Source: Capsicum annuum (Eukaryota; Streptophyta; Magnoliopsida; Solanales; Solanaceae). From it: a stretch of DNA of 64,000 bases. The notes beneath the pieces were generated by a model, which was not told where the DNA came from, made no database searches, and was given only the letters and a program-made list of their open reading frames with translations. A program made the translations under genes and the position numbers. Below, piece after piece: positions 57,719 to 64,000 of the stretch. The DNA lies in contig NW_025855986.1 in the NCBI RefSeq assembly GCF_002878395.1, positions 252,179-316,178 of the forward strand. The letters run 5' to 3'. Position 1 is the stretch's first letter; each line of letters begins with the position of its first letter.

Positions 57719-58750
57719 TTAGGCCCTATTTGTTTGCACTTAATGGATGTCTGAATATTAATGGTTCAGACTTCAGCCCATTAAGTGCATTTGTTTTTTT
57801 TTTTTCAAAGAGCCTCTTAATGTATCTGAAAACATCTTAATGGATCAGATATGAAAAGAAGTCTGAATAACATTCAGACTCTTTTAAAAATATAATCTCT
57901 AACTCTATCACTTCATTATTTCCTCTCTCTTTTCACGTTATCTCTCTCCCTCTCTTTTCACGTTATCTCTCTCCCTCTTTTTACGTTATCTCTCCCTCTC
58001 TTCATGTTTCTCTCTCTCCTCCTCTTTACTTTCTTTCCTTCTCTTTTAGGAATGATTCACCAAATTTTTTTATAAATATTTTAGTTATCGATTTCTGTAT
58101 TCATTATTTGCTAAACTTTAAATTTCTTCTTGCAATTTTTATTTTGATTATAAAATTTGTAGTTCTTTGGATAATAGAATCTTATGAGTGCCTGTTCATA
58201 ACGTAACATTAAACTTACTAATGATATTTTCACTCAAATTTCATGGTTAACAAATAAACATGTGTCTGTTCTTGTATTAATTAGTTATTCAAATATTTAT
58301 GCATCTAAGTCAAAATTATATCTGATTAATTATTTTAGTTTGTTGGGTCAATTTAATTGACAGATTACTTTATTTTGAATTTAATTTTTTAATCATTACA
58401 TCATATCACAATAATTTTTAATTGATATATTTTTTTAATAATTTAAATAATTCAATAATTATATTTAACATAATATATTTATCTTTAAATATTTTAATTA
58501 TCACTCAAATAATAATTTTGTTGTTTAAGCTAATACTTTATGTAATATTTTTTATATATATAATATAATATTTTATTACTTTTAAAATTTGAATTGCATA
58601 TTTATTACAAATAAATAAATTATATATATTCAGATGTTCAAAATCAAACAGTCTTAATCATTCAGTATTCAGATCTAGATACAACATCTTTATCATTCAG
58701 ATATCCATTCAGATTCAGACGTCTTAATCTTAAAAAAAACAAATGCACCC
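57719..58750. mobile_element. TIR transposon, 1032 bp, hAT-like, 8-bp flanks TTAGTGCT/TTAGTGAT
   Basis: GGCCCTATTTGTTTGC, with a ATGTCTGAAT-TTAATGG follow-on at left, mirrors CCATTCAGATTCAGACGTC and AACAAATGCACCC at right. The 8-bp flanks agree at 7 positions. There is no coding capacity. A CTCTCTCCCTCTCTTTTCACG pyrimidine repeat of about 26-28 bp, three to four units, lies near 57,915-58,025. Confidence 0.75.
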
Positions 58751-58968
58751 TTAGTGATGTAGGATTCAAATACTAACTATTATCCCCAACCCCCATATCC
58801 CAGTCTTGTGCACAAACGGCCATCTAGGGCATTCTCGGTAAATGTATGCGTACAAATTAATACGCGGCATTCACCCCCCCTCCCCCCAAACCCAACTCCC
58901 CAACACACACACAGAAAATAATAATTTCAATTATTTAAAAATAATTTAACTTAATTGCATCAAACTTG
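58751..58968. other. Short intergenic stretch with C-rich run
   Basis: ACCCCCCCTCCCCCCAAACCC near 58,872-58,891, then a CA repeat. Positions 58912-58966 are the source-like copy of the insert at 60903-60957. Confidence 0.6.
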
Positions 58969-59570
58969 CACTACTAAAAACTTGGCTATTAGCTACCAAG
59001 ATTAGTGAGGGACAAATTGTATGTTGTTATTGTGAGAGACTTTGTGACGTTGTCCCTCATACAAATTAAATATTTTCATTTTCTTTTTTTTTAAAAAAAA
59101 ATAAAGGCAAGAGGGACATCCCTCACTAAAATATGATGATAATAAAAAGTAAATATTAAATTTATTATAGCAAGGGATTTTCCTCGCTAAATAATAACAA
59201 ATAAACTCATATTTCAAAGAAAATTTAAATATAATTTCTAATATATTAATTTTTATTTTTTTTAAAAGGCGAAGAGGGACATCCCTCACTAAAATATGAT
59301 GATAATAAAAAGATAATATTAAATTTGTTATAGCGAGGGATTTCCCTTGCTAAATAATAACAAATAAATTCATATTTCAAAGAAAATTTAAGCATAATTT
59401 TTATTTGTTTCTTTAGCTGTAAACAATGCATTAATAAAATAAAAATGAAAATGAAATTTATGTTATCCAAGGAGTCCTCAATAAGATACATATAATTATT
59501 TTATGATTTTTTTCATTGTAGTGAGGGAAGTTTCTCACTAAATTAAATATGTAAAAATTGAGTATTTAAT
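58969..59570. mobile_element. CACTA-type transposon end with subterminal repeats
   Basis: CACTACTAAAAACTTGGCTA at 58969 is the terminal form of CACTA elements. TTAGTGAGGGAC and its complements GTCCCTCA/ATCCCTCACTA follow repeatedly. A 163-bp tandem duplication (from about 59,111 and 59,274) holds two such sites each. A TTTTTTTCATTGTAGTG near 59,508-59,524 could be the other end. The limits are uncertain. Confidence 0.65.
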
Positions 59571-59727
59571 AAATAACCATACGGAGTAATAGATTTGAAG
59601 AAAAAAAAATAGCAATGACATCAATTGTTTGATCCCTCAATAATTGCTTTAATTTTTTTTCTTTTCATACTATTAAATTACATTAGTTTTCTACACATAA
59701 CCAAAATTTTTTATATTTATATATACA

Positions 59728-59786
<59 letters not shown>

Positions 59787-60890
59787 TAGTCTAACCGCAC
59801 GTGCCTCAAACGTGTAATGTTTGATGCTTAAAGTTAAATCATTTTATATATTGCGGAAATTTTAATCAAGTGTAAAAAGTTTAAATCACTTTTCAAAGAT
59901 ACTTCAGACTTTAATATATTAATGTAAGCGCACACACACATATTTGCCACCTGAAGTTCCAAGTAGTTGATGGATCATAACTTTTGCGTTTGTCATCAAT
60001 ACCTCTTTCCCTTAATGCCAGAGACTAAGAGAGACTCATCAATTTGAACCACATCTGTGATATGATTATTTTCTTTTTTTCTATATTTAAAATCTTTCCT
60101 TGTTTTTAAAGTTAAATCTTAATAAAATCATTGATTACATTCTTAAAATACTTAAAACTTTTAAAAAATTGACACTTCTTAAATTTTTCTTATTCTAATA
60201 CTTTTATATTTATTTCTGAATTTTTCATATGTTCTTAAAATCAAATTTAGTTGATTTAGAATTATTAAACTAATGGAAAAAATATTAGTTGTCATTAATT
60301 CTGATGACTTCTAATAAGAACAGGTTTTACCATAAATATATTTAATCAATTTTCAACTCTTAAATATTAGGAAAAAAAATACTGAAAAAATGATTTTGTT
60401 TAAAGCAAAAACTTCTAATGAAGGACAAAAAGTTCAAATAACATTTATAATGTCCTTCACACTGTTTATATATATATATATATATTAAAAATGTTATAAT
60501 TGAATGAGTAACTTAGATAGTGATAATTAGAATAAGTAGAAATGTTTTAGTGGTATTCTTAACAAAAATTGATGAATTATATTAGCTTATAATTAATTTG
60601 ATAATAGGAAAAAAAATGTGTATTAGTGGTATATGTAATACTATAAGTAATTGATTAGCATATAGTCGATATTGTAGTAAATAGAAGTGAATTAATGATA
60701 TTCTTATGTAATGTTACTGATTGATCATCTTATAATTTGATAACTACACTAAGTAGATATACATTACAGAATATTATTGATTGATTAATCTACATAACAA
60801 TAATTACAGCAAAAAAAGTGAGCATCTTTGTTAAAATAATATTGATTGATTAACTTATACGATAGTTAAGCTAAGTAAAGTTTAACAATT
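59571..60890. other. AT-rich intergenic stretch
   Basis: No gene or RNA signal is seen. It contains a TA microsatellite (59719-59786) and a smaller one near 60,467-60,485. Confidence 0.5.
59719..59786. repeat. (TA)n microsatellite with TACATA interruptions
   Basis: Three TA runs divided by ACATA. Confidence 0.9.
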
Positions 60891-60970
60891 GTTACCACGG
60901 CTCAGAAAATAGTAATTTCTATTATTTAAAAATAATTTGACTTAATTGCATCAAACTAGTTACCACGGCT
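60891..60970. repeat. 56-bp copied insert between 12-bp direct repeats
   Basis: GTTACCACGGCT stands at 60891-60902 and 60959-60970. The sequence between (CAGAAAATAGTAATTTC to TTGCATCAAACTA) closely matches 58912-58966. This is the form of a templated filler made during break repair. Confidence 0.75.
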
Positions 60971-61667
60971 TATCTAAGGATCTGCCTAGCATTCTCAGAA
61001 GCCTAGCTTGTAGTTTTTCATCCCTGGAATGAAACTATGAAAGGTACCACCAGGAAACACTGTCTACATTGCTTAGCTTGGCAGCCCGCTGTAAGACGAA
61101 AAAATGATAGAACACTAAAAGAAACTGCAGTTGCTTAGCTTTTTAGGTACCAAAGGACTAATACGAAAACTACTGGTCACGCAGAAGTCCTTGGTGAATA
61201 GGCGCAAAACAATGACGCTACACCGTTTCAACTACAGTATCACTAAGACCCAAGGAAGCACTAAAATGCAGGAAAAGTTGATGAAATATGGTCTGTATCT
61301 CATCATGTGAGAAGCTGATGAAAGATAATCAATGATGAGCTGTATGACATCATGAGGACTCAAGCGTACACTAACTCTTCATTGCCAGTTCAACCATGGC
61401 TGACTAAAGTTTTTAATCCCGTCTGATCTCAGAAGAACGGTCATCTTTAGCAGATGATCCTGAACTTCTCAACTTAATATCTCCAGCTTCCTGCAGTTGC
61501 TGCTCCTGTTGTTGCTGTAAAGGAGATTGCTGCTGCTGAAACGGCTGCCTGTTTCCAATGGATGCTGGGAAGTTCATAGAACCAGCATTTGCTATGCCTT
61601 CACCAGTTAGTACTTTGAGATATTGCATCTTCTTCTTTATACTACTAAAAAGTCTTGTCTTAGCCAT
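60971..61667 (-). pseudogene. Captured or stranded terminal exon: Gln-rich C-terminus plus 3' UTR-like text
   Basis: Minus-strand frame 61413-61667 reads QYLKVLTGEGIANAGSMNFP, then GNRQPFQQQQSPLQQQQEQQ and LRSSGSSAKDDRSSEIRRD, then a stop. It is followed (61,412-60,971) by non-coding text of higher complexity than the neighbourhood, suited to a 3' UTR. The first residues (MAKTRLFSSIKKK) overlap a CACTA-like end at 61,640-61,651, so the true exon begins near MQYLKV. The Gln-rich tail suggests a regulatory protein; I cannot name it. No upstream exon is found on the minus strand. Confidence 0.5.
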
Positions 61668-62185
61668 GTGATTTAGTGAGGATGTACCTCACTAATCAAG
61701 ATTTAGTGAGGGAAACCATCACTACAAGGTATCTTGCTAATTTGAGCCTTGCTAATTATTAGTGAGGGAGACCCTCGCAAAGTAGTGAAGAATTCGACAC
61801 TCAATCATCGCTATTTTGATCTCACAATTTTTTTAAAAAATATTATATAGTGAGGGACGTCCCTTGCTATATTTAAAAATATATATAATATTAATTTATT
61901 ATTTAGTGAGGGGTGTCCCGTGCTATATTAAAAATATTTATAGTATTAATTTATTATTTAGTGAGAGGCGTCCCTCACTATATTAAAAATATATATAATA
62001 TTAATTTATTATTTAATGAGGGATGACCCTTGGTACACGAAAATTAACACAAATTATAAATTTAAATATATTGAGAGATATCCCTCGCTAAGTTGAATAA
62101 AAAATTAATTTAATATTTAAATATTTTGATTGATATAGCTACATAAGTCCCTTGCCAATCTGGTGTTATTATTAATTTTTTACTG
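61640..62185. mobile_element. Small CACTA-type element, about 546 bp
   Basis: ACTACTAAAAAGTCTTG at left and TTTTTTACTG at right face each other like CACTA ends. The terminal CACTA is mutated on both. AGTGAGGGA/TCCCTCACTA sites fill the interior, including a 55-bp tandem repeat of four units (61848, 61904, 61959, 62014). No coding capacity is seen. Confidence 0.55.
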
Positions 62186-62460
62186 CACTAAAACTCAATA
62201 TTTAAATAGAAAATCGACCTACAACCAATATTAACCAGCAAAACAATAAGAAAAACACTTCCGAAACAATTCAAACATTATCAAAAGGTGATAATGAATC
62301 ACCAAACTTCGTACATATTCATCCAACTTAAACAATGTACAAACAAGTATCAAAAGGTGTGCAAAGAATCACCAAACGAATTCTTTCAAACACTCCAAAC
62401 TAACAAAATTCAAACCTAAAACAACAATACCACTCAATTCCATCCTCTCCACCATCATCA
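62186..62460. other. Flank of the CACTA transposase remnant
   Basis: No gene is seen. AATCACCAAAC repeats (AAAGGTGATAATGAATCACC, then AAAGGTGTGCAAAGAATCACC) occur near 62,282 and 62,353. Confidence 0.45.
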
Positions 62461-62993
62461 TCAAGGTATTTACGTGAGCTTTGAATTCTTTGACGTCTAA
62501 CTCAAGTGTCGCCCTACGCCACTTCTCCATCTTTTTTGTTCCTCCTCATACTTCCTAGCAAGCTCCCAAACTTCCTGTCGCATCTCATCAAATTTATCAT
62601 ATGATGGCAGAACTCCCTATACCTTGCAATCAACAGTAAAGACGTTAAAAGTTCTTCTCAGAGCAAAGGTCAGATGCCTTTCCCTTACACACGCCCCCAA
62701 TTATATCCAACCAGCATGAGAGAGTTTCTTCCCCTTGATGGCATGGTTGAATTGCCTTGATCATATGTCGGTTGACTCCTTTTGATCTCTTCAATTGCTT
62801 GAAAGTATCGATTCTATATTAAAAGTAAAATTAGTATATAATAAGTTATATAAAATAAACTCTAAGTAAGATATGAACTTACGTAAGTATCCTCTGCCCG
62901 TGTTTCAACCTAGACTTCTTTTTCATCTCTAATTTTCATATGGGTCTTCTTCCATACCTCTTCACGAGTGGCTGGTCTATCAAAAGATGCTTC
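62461..62993 (-). pseudogene. CACTA (En/Spm) transposase-associated gene, C-terminal exons, broken
   Basis: Minus strand. A splice acceptor TTTGCAG lies before 62993. The exon reads EASFDRPATREEVWKKTHMK, then IRDEKEV-stop-VETRAEDTY, with TAG where Trp is expected. A 69-bp intron (62814-62882, GTAAGT...ATATAG) follows. The next exon reads NRYFQAIEEIKRSQPTYDQG, then NSTMPSRGRNSLMLVGYNWGRV and a stop. A last charged piece, LPSYDKFDEMRQEVWELARK, lies near 62,610-62,550. The 'TREEVWKKTHMK...AEDTY..Y..AIEE' pattern is that of the plant transposase (Ptta/En/Spm, Transposase_24) family found with CACTA elements. Confidence 0.65.
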
Positions 62994-63080
62994 CTGCAAA
63001 TGAAATAAACATAGTGAACCAGAATTGCATAAAACATTTACTACTATCTAAAATGTATAAATAATTACCAGTATCTTTAT

Positions 63081-63405
63081 CCAAAAGGCCTAAAAGGAAA
63101 ACCCAAAAAGAGTGACATTGAGTCCCTGGTTGTTTTAATTCTAGAGGAGATGAGTGATGCATCAGATGCTAGTTGCAAAACAACTGTATCTTCGTCTAAA
63201 AAGGTCTAAAAAAATTTCCAAAAAAGTGACATTGGGTCCTATACATTCCAACTCCTGATAAGATAAATGATGCATCTGATGTTGGTTGTGAAATAAGCAA
63301 TGGGAAAAAACTTATGGAGAATGAAGATAACATAACCACAGAAGTCGAGGCTAAGAAGTTAGAAGTTGCCTTAGAGAGATGCCAGTGAACTCACAAAGTT
63401 GTCAT
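63081..63405 (+). pseudogene. Exon-like Lys/Ser/Asp-rich remnant with ~110-bp internal duplication, unrecognised
   Basis: One frame reads GLKGKPKKSDIESLVVLILE and EEMSDASDASCKTTVSSSKK to a stop near 63,209. A drifted second copy follows (CCAAAAAAGTGACATTGGGTCC, then GATAAATGATGCATCTGATG), whose later part is open as TPDKINDASDVGCEISNGKK, then LMENEDNITTEVEAKKLEVA, to 63,388. The content is unlike the surrounding AT-rich DNA. The gene is not recognised; it may belong with the exon at 63890. Confidence 0.4.
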
Positions 63406-63889
63406 AACAAAGGAAGATAAAATATAAAGATGATAAAGTTTTGTTTGGGCAGAAGATAATAATCATTATTCATTACTTGTTTAAATTCTAAAGTGTTGTA
63501 TCATTATTGAATCTGATAACTCCTCTTAACTTTGATCAACATATTAACTATCAACTATCTTAAGAAAAACACATTTTAAGCAACTGATTTAGAAGATAAG
63601 TCCTTATACTTTGTTTTGCCAATGTTAGTTTATAGAAAGAAAACAAGAGATAGAATTATTTCATATATTGGATGCATCAGAGCTGACATTGTTCGCAAGA
63701 GAAGCTTTTTTTAATATGAAATACTTATCTCATATCCCGTCAAGGACATAGAAAGATAGCTACAGTTTTGGACTGCGTAATCACATTTTTTCCTATAAGC
63801 TTGATTTGACTATTAGTTTACATTCTTAATTTCAATATGTAGCATTTTATAACACTTAATCATATGATTTTAGAACAATTTTACTGCAG
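63406..63889. other. Intron-like or intergenic stretch
   Basis: AT-rich, with no frame of interest. It ends in ACAATTTTACTGCAG, a good splice acceptor on the plus strand. Confidence 0.4.
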
Positions 63890-63975
63890 AACTCAGTTTA
63901 GACAGGGCTGCAGCATCTCAGGCTCATCTGTTCAAGTTAGCCAACGAGGGCGTCTCAAGCCCAGAGCTTAAATAG
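63890..63975 (+). CDS. Possible terminal exon at the right edge, unrecognised
   Basis: After the acceptor, the frame LSLDRAAASQAHLFKLANEG, then VSSPELK and a stop at 63975, has balanced composition and higher G+C than its surroundings. It could be the last exon of a plus-strand gene whose earlier exons include the remnant at 63,081-63,405. That link is inference. Confidence 0.4.
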
Positions 63976-64000
63976 TTATTTGAACTATCACCACCAATAT

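Overview
This window is repeat-filled plant nuclear DNA, most likely from a nightshade relative (Solanaceae). Three things point there: Tekay-type Ty3/gypsy chromoviruses primed by initiator tRNA-Met, an RTE-like LINE whose 3' end resembles the 3' ends of known Solanaceae LINE/SINE families, and an Ogre-like element with a minisatellite body. The species cannot be fixed by eye. I see no complete host gene. Nearly all of the 64 kb is nested transposons, and the few host-like coding pieces are fragments.

Layout. 1-7653: a decayed chromovirus (A, +) with stop-ridden gag-pol and a 2.5-kb 3' LTR, abutting part of a related LTR (to 8560). 8605-15289: an unusual non-autonomous LTR element (B, +) with large unrecognised ORF remnants, split by a solo LTR (10892-13321; TSD ATTAC). 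15290-28123: a truncated chromovirus (E, +) whose 5' LTR is split by a full-length chromovirus (D, -, 15333-25242). 28295-31862: an intact non-autonomous LTR element (C, -; TSD GGATA) of the same family as B, with one 262-codon ORF that begins with a coiled coil.

31967-33740 is a long inverted repeat, with arms of about 865-875 bp around a 35-nt loop. Each arm carries the promoter side and N-terminal coding part of an acidic protein gene, so the two copies point at each other. To the right are repeated copies of the same promoter flank: AT-rich ~95-bp repeats, Stowaway-like MITEs and a 1-kb flank. These run to 54.4 kb and are interrupted by an RTE-like LINE (35508-38930), a SINE (40015-40202, 9-bp TSD), a hAT MITE (41259-41690, 8-bp TSD) and a 9.58-kb coding-poor Ogre derivative (43747-53330, TSD CATTG).

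54.5-64 kb holds DNA transposons: Stowaway-like MITEs, a TIR element with TAA duplications containing a hAT element with a BED-finger remnant, a 1-kb TIR element, CACTA-type subterminal arrays and a decayed CACTA transposase gene. It also holds small exon-like fragments and a possible terminal exon at the right edge.

The TSDs and nesting give a relative order of insertion. The strongest candidates for something undescribed are the convergent inverted-repeat gene (a possible hairpin-RNA source) and the B/C family of LTR elements with its own unfamiliar proteins.
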